From Thalassobius sp050633445 (GTDB taxonomy: Bacteria > Pseudomonadota > Alphaproteobacteria > Rhodobacterales > Rhodobacteraceae), in assembly GCA_050633445.1 (NCBI GenBank), contig JBOEGN010000030.1, forward strand, positions 1-64,000: DNA of 64,000 bases, given 5' to 3'. Below are positions 1 to 8,106 of this stretch, piece after piece. The notes below the pieces were generated by a model, which did no database searches, was not told the origin of the DNA, and saw nothing but the letters and a program-made list of their open reading frames with translations. Each line of letters opens with the position of its first letter. The first letter of the stretch is position 1. The position numbers were made by a program, and so were the translations under genes.

Positions 1-2
1 AC

Positions 3-655
3 ATGGCCTCGATCTGGGAATATGCCAATCCGAAGAAGTTTATCACCACCACGGACAAGCTGTTGCCGTGGATTTCGGTGCTGTCTCTGGCCGCGCTGGT
101 CACGGGGCTGATCTGGGGGTTCTTTTTTACCCCGGATGACTACAAACAAGGCTCGACTGTTAAGATCATCTATCTGCATGTGCCCGCCGCGCTGATGGCG
201 ATCAATGCGTGGATNNNNNNNNNNNNNNNNNNNNNNNNNNNNNNNNNNNNNNNNNNNNNNNNNNNNNNNNNNNNNNNNNNNNNNNNNNNNNNNNNNNNNN
301 NNNNNNNNNNNNNNNNNNNNNNNNNNNNNNNNNNNNNNNNNNNNNNNNNNNNNNNNNNNNNNNNNNNNNNNNNNNNNNNNNNNNNNNNNNNNNNNTCCTG
401 TTCCTGTTCTATCTGGGCTATATGGCGCTGTGGGCGGCGATTGAAAACGACGACACGGCGGCCGATCTGACCTCGATCCTGTGTCTTGTCGGCTCGGTCT
501 TTGCGCTGCTCAGCCGCTATGCGGTGAATTTCTGGANNNNNNNNNNNNNNNNNNNNNNNNNNNNNNNNNNNNNNNNNNNNNNNNNNNNNNNNNNNNNNNN
601 NNNNNNNNNNNNNNNNNNNNNNNNNNNNNNNNNNNNNNNNNNNNNNNNNNNNNNN
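3..655 (+). CDS. ccmC: CcmC, heme ABC-type exporter permease (interrupted by two gaps)
   Basis: This is the inner-membrane CcmC protein of System I cytochrome c maturation, which handles heme and promotes its loading onto CcmE. The visible N-terminus (start SIWEYANP after Met-Ala) and the part ending SRYAVNFW are typical of CcmC and are hydrophobic. The WWxxLHQPxS heme motif expected right after that point falls in the second N run. The reading frame changes across the first gap (frame of base 3 before, frame of base 209 after), so the gap length is probably only estimated. The stop codon is hidden in the second gap. It must lie before ccmD, so the gene should not be fused to the sequence after the gap. 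ccmD and ccmG follow. Confidence 0.9.
215..395. other. Assembly gap (181 N) inside ccmC
   Basis: A run of N. The ccmC reading frame does not continue across it as written, so the true length is probably not 181. Confidence 0.99.
537..655. other. Assembly gap (119 N) at the ccmC-ccmD junction
   Basis: A run of N hiding the 3' end of ccmC, including the heme-binding tryptophan motif. The next readable base is the first base of the ccmD start codon. Confidence 0.99.
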
Positions 656-814
656 ATGATCCCGGATCTTGGAAAATATCAGGCCGAAGTCCTGTCGGCC
701 TATGCCGTTTCGATTGCGCTGATCGTGGTTTTGATTGTGGTCAGTGTGGTGCGCTCGCGCAAGGCACGCGCCGCGCTGGATGATGTTGAGCAAAGGGCCC
801 GTCGCAATGGCTAG
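656..814 (+). CDS. ccmD: CcmD, small heme exporter subunit
   Basis: A protein of 52 residues starting MIPDLGKYQAEVLSAY, followed by one membrane segment (about residues 14-34) and a basic tail (SRKARAALDD). This matches CcmD in size, in the N-terminal PDLGKY signature and in position between ccmC and ccmG. CcmD helps release heme-loaded CcmE from the CcmABC complex. Because the N run keeps the frame open, the segment can be mistaken for the C-terminus of ccmC. The stop TAG at 812-814 overlaps the ccmG start ATG at 807-809 by 8 bases, which suggests translational coupling. Confidence 0.85.
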   Translation: MIPDLGKYQAEVLSAYAVSIALIVVLIVVSVVRSRKARAALDDVEQRARRNG

Positions 815-1343
815 AATCTCTCCTTTGATGCTTGCGCCGCCGCTGGTTTTTGCCGGTTTGGCCGCGATGTTTATGGTCGGGATGCAGCGGGAAAACCCCA
901 ACGAGCTGCCCACCGCATTGGCCGGCAAAGAGGCGCCCGTCGTGCAAACTGTGGCCCTGTCGGACTTGCCGCAGTTCACGAACGACACCCTGCGCAATGG
1001 CGAGGTCAAGCTGGTGAATTTCTGGGCGTCCTGGTGTGCGCCTTGTCGGATTGAACATCCCAATCTCGAGGTGTTGGCCGCTCAGGGCATTCCGATCTAT
1101 GGCGTGAACTACAAGGACAAGCCCGAAGCCGCGTTGAAATTTCTGGCCGAGCTGGGCAATCCATATACAGGGATCGGGCAGGATGACACCGGTCGTATGG
1201 GTCTGAATTGGGGCGTCTATGGCGTGCCCGAAACCTATGTGATTGACGGCGATGGGCGCATCCTAATGCGCCATGCTGGCCCAATTACCCAACGCGCTAT
1301 GGAAGGCGCTTTGGGCGAGGCGTTGGCGAAGGCCGCTCAATAA
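807..1343 (+). CDS. ccmG: CcmG/DsbE, periplasmic thiol:disulfide oxidoreductase
   Basis: A membrane-anchored thioredoxin-like protein of 178 residues that reduces apocytochrome c heme-site disulfides. It has an N-terminal membrane anchor (about residues 5-22), the redox motif WASWCAPC, and the family-typical GVYGVPETYVID segment containing the cis-Pro (GVPET). The start at 807 is chosen because it gives the normal anchor and the expected overlap with ccmD. A longer in-frame start at 735 would lie inside ccmD. A strong hairpin follows. Confidence 0.95.
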   Translation: MARISPLMLAPPLVFAGLAAMFMVGMQRENPNELPTALAGKEAPVVQTVALSDLPQFTNDTLRNGEVKLVNFWASWCAPCRIEHPNLEVLAAQGIPIYGVNYKDKPEAALKFLAELGNPYTGIGQDDTGRMGLNWGVYGVPETYVIDGDGRILMRHAGPITQRAMEGALGEALAKAAQ

Positions 1344-1362
1344 GCCCTTAATATTAGGCCCA

Positions 1363-1397
1363 AAAAACCGCCCAAGGTCAGCGCTCGGGCGGTTTTT
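1363..1397. terminator. Bidirectional rho-independent terminator between ccmG and acnA
   Basis: An 11-bp stem (AAAAACCGCCC at 1363-1373 with GGGCGGTTTTT at 1387-1397) and a 13-nt loop. T-rich tracts on both sides (GGTTTTTCATTTTT on the plus strand) suit termination of the two convergent genes. Confidence 0.85.
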
Positions 1398-1408
1398 CAT
1401 TTTTGCGA

Positions 1409-3994
1409 TCAGGCCAAATCGCGCAGCACGTAATGCAACACGCCGCCATTTTCGACATACTCAATCTCGGGGGCGGTATCGATCCGGCATTTCAGCTGGA
1501 TGGTCCTGGTGCTGCCATCGGCATAGGTGATATCGCAGGGCAAAATCTGCTGCGGCTCGACCGTATTCAGCCCGGTGATGGTCACGGTTTCATCGCCCGT
1601 TAGCTCAAGTGTTTTGCGTGTGTCGCCACCGGTGAATTCAAAGGGCACAACCCCCATCCCAACCAGGTTTGACCGGTGAATACGCTCGAAGCTTTCGGCG
1701 ATCACGGCTTTGACGCCCAGCAGATTGGTGCCCTTGGCGGCCCAATCGCGCGAGGATCCGGCACCGTATTGTGCGCCGCCAAACACCACCAGTGGCGTGC
1801 TCTGCGCCTGATAAGCCATCGAGGCGTCGTAGACGCTGGTTTGCTGGCCATCGGGGCCCTTGGTATAGCCGCCCTCGACNNNNNNNNNNNNNNCGAAGGT
1901 CCCGCGCATCATGACCTCGTGATTGCCGCGTCTGGAGCCATAGGAATTGAACTCGCGCGGGGTCACGCCCCGATCCGTCAGGTATTGCCCGGCGGGGCTG
2001 GAGGCCGCGAAAGACCCCGCAGGCGAGATATGATCCGTCGTCACCATGTCGCCCAAAACCAGCAGCACTTTGGCGCCCTCGATATTCTGGATCGAGCCCT
2101 TGTCCGGCCCCATCCCCTGGAAATAGGGCGGGTTCTGAATATAGGTCGATTCCGGCGGCCAGTCATAGGTTTCCTGATCGGGCACCTGCACGCTGCGCCA
2201 TTTCTCGTCACCTTTGAACACGTCGGCATATTTGCTGACAAAGGCAGCGCGGGTGACGGTTTTTTCAACCAGTTCGGCGATCTCGGCGTTGCTAGGCCAG
2301 ATGTCACGCAAGAAGACGTCATTGCCGTTCTGATCCTGGCCCAATGGTTCGGTTGTTAGGTCGATATTCATGTCTCCGGCGATAGCGTAGGCCACGACAA
2401 GGGGTGGCGAGGCCAGATAATTCGCGCGCACATCGGGGCTGATCCGGCCCTCGAAATTGCGGTTGCCGGATAGGACGGACACGGCCACCAGATCGCCGTC
2501 GGAGATGGCTTGGGACAGTTCGGGCTGAATGGGCCCCGAATTGCCGATGCACGTGGTGCAGCCATAGCCCACCAGGTTAAACCCGATCGCATCCAGATCC
2601 TCTTGCAGCCCCGCGGCTTGCAGGTATTCCGTCACGACCTGACTGCCCGGCGCCAGTGAGGTTTTCACCCAAGGTTTGCGATCCAGCCCCAGCGCGCGGG
2701 CCTTGCGCGCGACCAGACCGGCCCCGATCATCACGTAAGGATTCGAGGTGTTGGTGCAGGACGTAATCGACGCGATCACCACCTTGCCCGAGGACAGGGT
2801 GTAGTCCTCACCCGCGACGGGCACTTCCTTGTCCATGGGGCGTTTGAACGTGTCCGTCATCTCATCGGCAAAAGCCGATTTTGCCTGCGTCAGAGCCACG
2901 AAATCCTGCGGGCGTTTGGGGCCGGAAATGGCGGGGACGATGGTGCTCATATCCAGATGCAGCGTTTCCGTATAGATCGGGTCATAGTCGGCCCCGCGCC
3001 ACAGACCGTTGGCCTTGGCATAAGCCTCGACCAGGGCGATCCGGTCCTCGTCGCGGCCGGTGTTTCGCATATAGCGCAGGGTTTCGCCGTCAANNNNNNN
3101 NNNNNNNNNNNNNNNNNNNNNNNNNNNNNNNNNNNNNNNNNNNNCGCGCAGCATCTCGACAACCTTTAGCACCAGATCGGTGGCGGTGGTGCCCTCGATC
3201 ATTTCGCCGGTCAGTTTGAAGCCCACAACCTCGGGGATCAGCATCGAGATCGGCTGCCCCAGCATCGCCGCCTCGGCCTCGATCCCGCCAACGCCCCAGC
3301 CCAGAACAGCCAGCCCGTTGACCATGGTGGTGTGGCTATCCGTGCCGACCAGAGTATCGGGATAGGCCACCATTTCGCCAGTTTGATCGGTATCGGACCA
3401 GACAGCCTTGGACAGGTATTCAAGGTTCACCTGATGGCAAATCCCGGTGCCAGGGGGGACGACGCGGAAATTGTCAAACGCGCTCTGACCCCATTTAAGG
3501 AACTGATAACGCTCCATATTTCGTTCATATTCGCGGTCTACATTCATCTGGAACGCACGCGGGTTGCCAAACTCATCAATCATGACCGAGTGGTCGATGA
3601 CCAGATCCACAGGGGCCAGCGGGTTGATTTTCTGTGCATCGCCACCCAAAGCCTTGATCCCGTCGCGCATCGCAGCCAGGTCGACCACTGCGGGCACGCC
3701 GGTGAAATCCTGCATCAACACGCGGGCAGGGCGATAGGCGATCTCGCGCGGGTTTTGCCCACCGTTCGCGGCCCAGATGCCGAAGGCCTTGATGTCGTCG
3801 ACGGACACGGAAAACCCGTCATCTTCGAACCGCAGCAGGTTTTCCAGAACCACCTTCAACGCGGCGGGCAAACGCGAGAAATCCCCCAATCCAGCCTCTT
3901 GCGCGCCAGGGATCGAGTAATAGGCAAGCGTCGTGCCCCCTACGGTCAAAGTGCGGCGGGTCTTGGCGGTGTCTGTACCTACGGTGATGGGCAT
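1409..3994 (-). CDS. acnA: Aconitate hydratase A (with two gaps)
   Basis: The TCA-cycle enzyme that interconverts citrate and isocitrate with a [4Fe-4S] cluster. The cluster cysteines are visible in ITSCTNTSNPY and GYGCTTCIGNSGP. The substrate-binding segment TDSHTTMVNGLAVLGWGVGGIEAE and the swivel domain (GSSRDWAAKG) are present. The readable protein is 861 residues including unknown positions, slightly short of the usual 890 or so, which probably reflects the two N runs (1880-1893 and 3094-3144). The start at 3994 gives MPITVGTD. It is convergent with ccmG and monocistronic. Confidence 0.97.
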   Translation of the reverse strand: MPITVGTDTAKTRRTLTVGGTTLAYYSIPGAQEAGLGDFSRLPAALKVVLENLLRFEDDGFSVSVDDIKAFGIWAANGGQNPREIAYRPARVLMQDFTGVPAVVDLAAMRDGIKALGGDAQKINPLAPVDLVIDHSVMIDEFGNPRAFQMNVDREYERNMERYQFLKWGQSAFDNFRVVPPGTGICHQVNLEYLSKAVWSDTDQTGEMVAYPDTLVGTDSHTTMVNGLAVLGWGVGGIEAEAAMLGQPISMLIPEVVGFKLTGEMIEGTTATDLVLKVVEMLRXXXXXXXXXXXXXXXXXXDGETLRYMRNTGRDEDRIALVEAYAKANGLWRGADYDPIYTETLHLDMSTIVPAISGPKRPQDFVALTQAKSAFADEMTDTFKRPMDKEVPVAGEDYTLSSGKVVIASITSCTNTSNPYVMIGAGLVARKARALGLDRKPWVKTSLAPGSQVVTEYLQAAGLQEDLDAIGFNLVGYGCTTCIGNSGPIQPELSQAISDGDLVAVSVLSGNRNFEGRISPDVRANYLASPPLVVAYAIAGDMNIDLTTEPLGQDQNGNDVFLRDIWPSNAEIAELVEKTVTRAAFVSKYADVFKGDEKWRSVQVPDQETYDWPPESTYIQNPPYFQGMGPDKGSIQNIEGAKVLLVLGDMVTTDHISPAGSFAASSPAGQYLTDRGVTPREFNSYGSRRGNHEVMMRGTFXXXXXVEGGYTKGPDGQQTSVYDASMAYQAQSTPLVVFGGAQYGAGSSRDWAAKGTNLLGVKAVIAESFERIHRSNLVGMGVVPFEFTGGDTRKTLELTGDETVTITGLNTVEPQQILPCDITYADGSTRTIQLKCRIDTAPEIEYVENGGVLHYVLRDLA
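1880..1893. other. Assembly gap (14 N) in acnA
   Basis: A short run of N within the C-terminal swivel-domain coding region. The reading frame is the same on both sides. Confidence 0.99.
3094..3144. other. Assembly gap (51 N) in acnA
   Basis: A run of N in the middle of acnA. The frame is kept, but the encoded protein is shorter than is usual for the family, so the real gap may be longer. Confidence 0.99.
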
Positions 3995-4204
3995 TGGGGC
4001 CTCCCTCCAGTGAAAACGGCTGAACTAACGGCGATGCCTATGAATGTGTGGCAACCCGAGGCGGCGATCAAGGGGAACAGGCCGCATCCGTGACCCGAAA
4101 GCCGCAAGAATACCCGATCACCTGAGCCTGACGAAACCTTGATTGGTTATTTCAAAGCGAAAAGCCTAAGACTGAAATCAAGACAAATCGGGGAAAATAC
4201 CACT

Positions 4205-4906
4205 ATGCGAAAACTCGTCAGTTGGGTTGCGGCCGCTTGTTTCGGCCTGGCGTCTTTGCCGGCTTTGGCCGATGATCATCCCGTTCTGGTCGAGCTTTAT
4301 ACCTCGCAGGGCTGTTCGTCGTGTCCGCCAGCAGATGCCTTTCTGGGGAAACTCGCGGATCGAGATGACGTGATCGCGCTGGCGCTGCATGTGGATTATT
4401 GGGACTACATCGGTTGGAAAGATGTTTTCGCCCAGCCAAAATTCACCAAACGACAGAAATCCTATGCGATTTCGGCTGGGCGGCGCTCGGTTTATACGCC
4501 CCAGATGATTGTGGGCGGGCAAGAGCACGTGGTCGGCAATCACCCGATGGATGTCAACGAGCTGATCAAAGAGCACGCCGCCAAACGTCCGCTGGTTTCG
4601 GTCGGATTGGAGCGTAAGGGCAATCGGATTACCGTGCGGGCCACGGCGTCGCGCCCCCTGAACGAGCCATTGCTGGTGCAGATTGTGCGCTATCGTCCTG
4701 TCGATCAGGTTAAGATCCGACGCGGCGAAAACGCGGGTCGCACCATCGAATATTCCAACATCGTGACCGATTGGAAGCTGCTGAGCGAATGGGACACGCG
4801 CCAGCCACTCAAGACGACCGGCAGGATCACGGGTGACGCTCCGGTTGTTGTGATCGTTCAGCGTCATGGCCCCGGAGAAGTGCTGGCAACAGCGCGGTTA
4901 CGTTAA
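4205..4906 (+). CDS. DUF1223 family secreted thioredoxin-like protein
   Basis: A protein of 233 residues with a Sec signal peptide (MRKLVSWVAAACFGLASLPALA, cut before DDHP). It is followed by VELYTSQGCSSCPPAD, a CxxC motif in a thioredoxin-like fold characteristic of DUF1223. The role is unknown, and the likely location is the periplasm. The start at 4205 gives a clean signal peptide. A TTG at 4139 in the same frame would add 22 residues in front and is less likely. Its stop overlaps the stop of the convergent acyltransferase gene (4903-4906). Confidence 0.85.
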   Translation: MRKLVSWVAAACFGLASLPALADDHPVLVELYTSQGCSSCPPADAFLGKLADRDDVIALALHVDYWDYIGWKDVFAQPKFTKRQKSYAISAGRRSVYTPQMIVGGQEHVVGNHPMDVNELIKEHAAKRPLVSVGLERKGNRITVRATASRPLNEPLLVQIVRYRPVDQVKIRRGENAGRTIEYSNIVTDWKLLSEWDTRQPLKTTGRITGDAPVVVIVQRHGPGEVLATARLR

Positions 4907-5820
4907 AGCGTTTTGCTCCAACGGCGATGAATCCAGAACCATTGTTCGGGATGATCGGCGATCCGTTCCTCTAGTCGGCGGGTCATTTCCAACGTCATTT
5001 CGTCAGGCGACGTATGGTCGATAGGTGCGTCGATCTGCACGTCAAAGCTCAGCCCATCCTGGCGGCGGATTGCGAAAAACGGCACCAGCAAGGCCTTGGT
5101 TCTTAGGGCAATTTCTGCGGCCGAGGTCTGGGTCATCGCAGGTTTTCCCAAGAACGGAATGGGCCGCCCGCCCGCGGCATAAATGTCAAACAACAGCACC
5201 CCAAAGCCGCCCTTGCGAATATGGCGCACCAACCCCATCGTTCCTTGCGACCCTTGCGGAAAAACGGGACCCGAGAGACGCTCCATATTCTGGGCGTAGT
5301 GGGCGTTGAAATAGGGGTTGGACAGGGGGCGATACAGCCCTCCGATTTGAAAGCCGCGATTGATCAATGCGGCGCGCGGGATCTCGAAATTGGCGAAATG
5401 CGCGGTGACCATCATCACGGGTCGCCCCTCGGCGCGGGCGAGTTCGATGGCGGCCAGACCCGGGCCTGTGATCTGTTGGTCTTTGGTGCGCGCCAGCAGG
5501 CCTGCAGTATCGTAATTCTCGATCATCGTACGACCGGCGTTGTCCGCTACCGCATCTGCGATTTCACCTTTTCGCGCGTCGCTCATGTCGGGATAGATGT
5601 AGCTCAGATTGGTTAGTGCGCGTTTGCGATACCCAACCATCGGGGCAAGGATGCGCCGCACGAACCAGCCAACGAACCGCACGCGCTGGTGCCAGGGCAG
5701 GGCCAGCGCCACACCAATCAATCCGCGTAATATGCGGTCGAACACCCAGTCTTGCCAGGTTCCAGTTGGTTTTGCTTGTGCCACGCGACGCCTAGGTTCT
5801 TGTTTCCCGGTGCCACACAT
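4903..5820 (-). CDS. LpxL/HtrB-like lysophospholipid/lipid A acyltransferase
   Basis: A membrane-bound acyltransferase of 305 residues. The signature TAHFANFEIPR is the HX4(D/E)-type motif (here with N-F-E), and later blocks include PVFPQGSQGTMG, the FDIYAAGGRPIPFLGKPA block and the C-terminal PEQWFWIHRRW. It probably adds a secondary acyl chain to lipid A or makes a related lipid. The start at 5820 overlaps the 3' end of the upstream EamA gene (stop at 5792) by 29 bases. An alternative GTG at 5784 lies beyond the overlap. The two genes form one operon. Confidence 0.85.
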   Translation of the reverse strand: MCGTGKQEPRRRVAQAKPTGTWQDWVFDRILRGLIGVALALPWHQRVRFVGWFVRRILAPMVGYRKRALTNLSYIYPDMSDARKGEIADAVADNAGRTMIENYDTAGLLARTKDQQITGPGLAAIELARAEGRPVMMVTAHFANFEIPRAALINRGFQIGGLYRPLSNPYFNAHYAQNMERLSGPVFPQGSQGTMGLVRHIRKGGFGVLLFDIYAAGGRPIPFLGKPAMTQTSAAEIALRTKALLVPFFAIRRQDGLSFDVQIDAPIDHTSPDEMTLEMTRRLEERIADHPEQWFWIHRRWSKTL

Positions 5821-6655
5821 AAATCCCGGACACGGTGATCACAAGAGCGCCAATGATCGTCCACTTATCCGGAAACTCGCTGAAGATGGTGATGCCCCAG
5901 AAGGTGGCAAAGATCAGACCGGCATAGGCAAAGGGTGCCAGCATCGCGGCCTCGCCAATGGTCAACGCCCGGATCAACAACAATTGCGAGAGCGTTCCGA
6001 ACAGTGCCAGCAACAGCATCAGCCCGATGGCGGTGGGATTTGGAGTTTCCCAGAAAAACGGAACGGCACAGGAAAAAGCTACAGCACCGATGATCGCGGT
6101 GTAAAACAGCGAGGTCCAGGGGTCTTCGGACCGACCGACATAGCGTGTGATCAGGCTGAAACCGGTATAGCAACAGGCTGCTGTCAACGGAAACAGCGCC
6201 CAAATGGACAATGCACCAAAGCCAGGGCGGATCACGATCAGCGCGCCAATCAGCGCGGCGGTTACGCCGAAGATCCGCCGAGGGCCAAGGTGTTCGCCCA
6301 AAAACATCGCAGCGCCCAAGGTGATCAGGACCGGGTTGATGTTCATGACCGCCGTTGCCTCGGCCAGGCCGATATGTGCGAGGCCGATGAAAAAGCAGGT
6401 GGTGCCAACCATCAGGAGCACCGCTCGCGTGACCTGAAGCGCTGGAAAATTTGTCTTGACGACAGACCTTAGCCTGGGCGCGACAAAGGCCAGAACCACC
6501 AGGCCTTGGCCCGCATACCGCGCCCAAACGATCGGGATGATGCCCACATGTTTGTTCAGCTCTTTGGCGGTTGCGTCCATTGCAGAGAGGCAGAAAATTG
6601 CCCCGACCATCATCAGGATGGCCTTGGCGTTTAGCGTAAGGCTGTTCATGGCCAT
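5792..6655 (-). CDS. EamA/RhaT-family DMT transporter
   Basis: An inner-membrane protein of 287 residues with about ten hydrophobic segments arranged as two EamA repeats (for example DATAKELNKHVGIIPIVWARY in the first and PWTSLFYTAIIGAVAF in the second). This fits the drug/metabolite transporter superfamily. The substrate cannot be read from the sequence. A second Met at 6649 is an equally possible start. It is the first gene of a two-gene operon with the acyltransferase. Confidence 0.85.
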   Translation of the reverse strand: MAMNSLTLNAKAILMMVGAIFCLSAMDATAKELNKHVGIIPIVWARYAGQGLVVLAFVAPRLRSVVKTNFPALQVTRAVLLMVGTTCFFIGLAHIGLAEATAVMNINPVLITLGAAMFLGEHLGPRRIFGVTAALIGALIVIRPGFGALSIWALFPLTAACCYTGFSLITRYVGRSEDPWTSLFYTAIIGAVAFSCAVPFFWETPNPTAIGLMLLLALFGTLSQLLLIRALTIGEAAMLAPFAYAGLIFATFWGITIFSEFPDKWTIIGALVITVSGIYVWHRETRT

Positions 6656-6729
6656 TGTCCCGAGATTTGGAGGTACCCGCGGACGTTATGGTCTGAATTA
6701 GTAAGTGTCCAGTCCGTTTGCGTGCGGCA

Positions 6730-7818
6730 CTACTCCTCTTCGTCGATGATCATTTCCAGCTCTCCGTCTTCTTCCAACTGGCGGATGGCGAGGATGACCG
6801 CGGTCATGGCCTCTTCTCCGGTTTTGGGGCGTATGGTGCCCGCCTCGGAGATTTCGTCGCGCAACGAATCTGCCATACGAGAGGACAGGTTCGTCAAGAT
6901 GAACTCTGTAACCTCGCCTGCTTCGGATGCATTGGCGTGCGCGAGTGCAGTCACGAGGTCGGATTGATCCACCGCGCGGGTGAATTTGGCGACATCCAGT
7001 GCAGAGATGCGTGTAGGTATGTCATTGAATGTAAATATAGTTTTCCGAACGAGGTTGGCGAATTCCTGATCCTCGCCCTCCAAGGCAGACAGCAAATCAT
7101 CGCGCGTTTCCGAGGACGAGAAATTCAGAATCGCCCCCACACGTTTCTCTGGCCCGTCCTCAAAGGCGCGTTCGGGTTGGGCGTCCATTTGAGCCGCCAA
7201 AGACAGCCCGATACGATCCACGGTGTCGGGCGTCACTGCGCCGGTTTGCGACATGGCATAGGTGATGCGTCGGGCGCGATCACCGGGCAACAGCGATAGC
7301 ACCTCAGCAGCATGCGGGACATCCAGCTTAGACATGACGACGGCGGCGATCTCGGTCGCTTCGTTTTCGAAAATGGGCAACAACGCCTCGGCACTCATGT
7401 CGCGGATCCGATCCCAGGGGTCAGCGTATTGGCGCACCCCAGCCTGAGAGCGCAGCCGAGCCGCAGTTCGGGGGTGAATGCGCCCATCCAGAATCGTCAA
7501 CGCTCCGGCAAGATCATGTGGGAACGTCACGCCGATCTGCTCCAGCTGGCCGGCGAATTCTGTTACCACCTCGGCCAATGTTTCGCGGTCCACCAAGCGC
7601 ATTTCGCCAATTTGGCGGGTCAATTCAGCCTGTAAACTGTCGGGCAGGGCGCGAAAATCCAAATCCGCCCCTTCGGATAAGAGGAACCGGACCATGATCG
7701 CGGCCTTTTGTTTGCGGCTAAGGCCGGATTTTCCGCGTCGCGACGGGGCAGCGCCCGCCGGAACGGGCACCTTCTTACGCACGGGTGTTATCCGGGCCAG
7801 TTGGGTCGAGTTGCTCAT
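6730..7818 (-). CDS. fliG: Flagellar motor switch protein FliG
   Basis: A protein of 362 residues. It has a basic N-terminus, a FliG N-domain (GLSRKQKAAIMVRFLLSEG), a middle domain containing HPRTAARLRSQ and VPHAAEVLSLLPGDRA (the armadillo/EHPQ-type region), and an acidic C-terminal tail (EEDGELEMIIDEEE). The C-terminal torque domain is recognisable (FNDIPTRISALDVAKFTRAV). FliG is the C-ring protein that contacts the stator. No other flagellar gene lies nearby, so the gene stands apart from any main flagellar cluster. The short, divergent C-domain fits alphaproteobacterial FliG. Confidence 0.9.
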   Translation of the reverse strand: MSNSTQLARITPVRKKVPVPAGAAPSRRGKSGLSRKQKAAIMVRFLLSEGADLDFRALPDSLQAELTRQIGEMRLVDRETLAEVVTEFAGQLEQIGVTFPHDLAGALTILDGRIHPRTAARLRSQAGVRQYADPWDRIRDMSAEALLPIFENEATEIAAVVMSKLDVPHAAEVLSLLPGDRARRITYAMSQTGAVTPDTVDRIGLSLAAQMDAQPERAFEDGPEKRVGAILNFSSSETRDDLLSALEGEDQEFANLVRKTIFTFNDIPTRISALDVAKFTRAVDQSDLVTALAHANASEAGEVTEFILTNLSSRMADSLRDEISEAGTIRPKTGEEAMTAVILAIRQLEEDGELEMIIDEEE

Positions 7819-7888
7819 CCATCCCTCGTATCTGTCAGCGGGGACAGATAATCAGCCAAGGGTGAACAAACACTTTAGCTGCGTTGAT

Positions 7889-8041
7889 TTAGCCGGTCGC
7901 GTTGGTGCAACTTTTTGCGTCTTTGTCCCAAACCATGCCATCGGCACAGGACATCGCTTGCTGATGGCCGCGGCTGCATTCGGCGTTTGCCAATATGGGT
8001 GCGCTGGCCAGAACCGTGGCTGCAAGAATGGTTCTGATCAT
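7889..8041 (-). CDS. Small secreted cysteine-rich protein, chitin-binding (peritrophin)-like
   Basis: A protein of 50 residues: signal peptide MIRTILAATVLASAPILANA, then a mature part of about 30 residues with three Cys (AECSRGHQQAMSCADGMVWDKDAKSCTNATG). The pattern C-x9-C-x13-C with MVWD resembles a minimal CBM14/peritrophin-A fold. As far as I recall, homologues sit beside purB in many Rhodobacteraceae. The start at 8041 is preferred over an upstream Met because it begins the signal peptide and has AGGGAG six bases upstream. That Shine-Dalgarno sequence lies inside the purB terminator hairpin. Function unknown. Confidence 0.65.
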   Translation of the reverse strand: MIRTILAATVLASAPILANAECSRGHQQAMSCADGMVWDKDAKSCTNATG

Positions 8042-8047
8042 GAAAAA

Positions 8048-8077
8048 CTCCCTGCCATGATGAAACATGACAGGGAG
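8048..8077 (-). terminator. purB terminator hairpin overlapping the RBS of the small gene
   Basis: Read on the minus strand: CTCCCTGTCATG, loop TTTCAT, then CATGGCAGGGAG, followed by TTTTTC and directly by the ATG of the 50-residue gene. The stem has 12 pairs including one G-T wobble. The 3' arm contains the only Shine-Dalgarno-like sequence (AGGGAG) of that gene. Confidence 0.75.
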
Positions 8078-8106
8078 CATAGCATATTTGGACGATTTTA
8101 GCGAAA

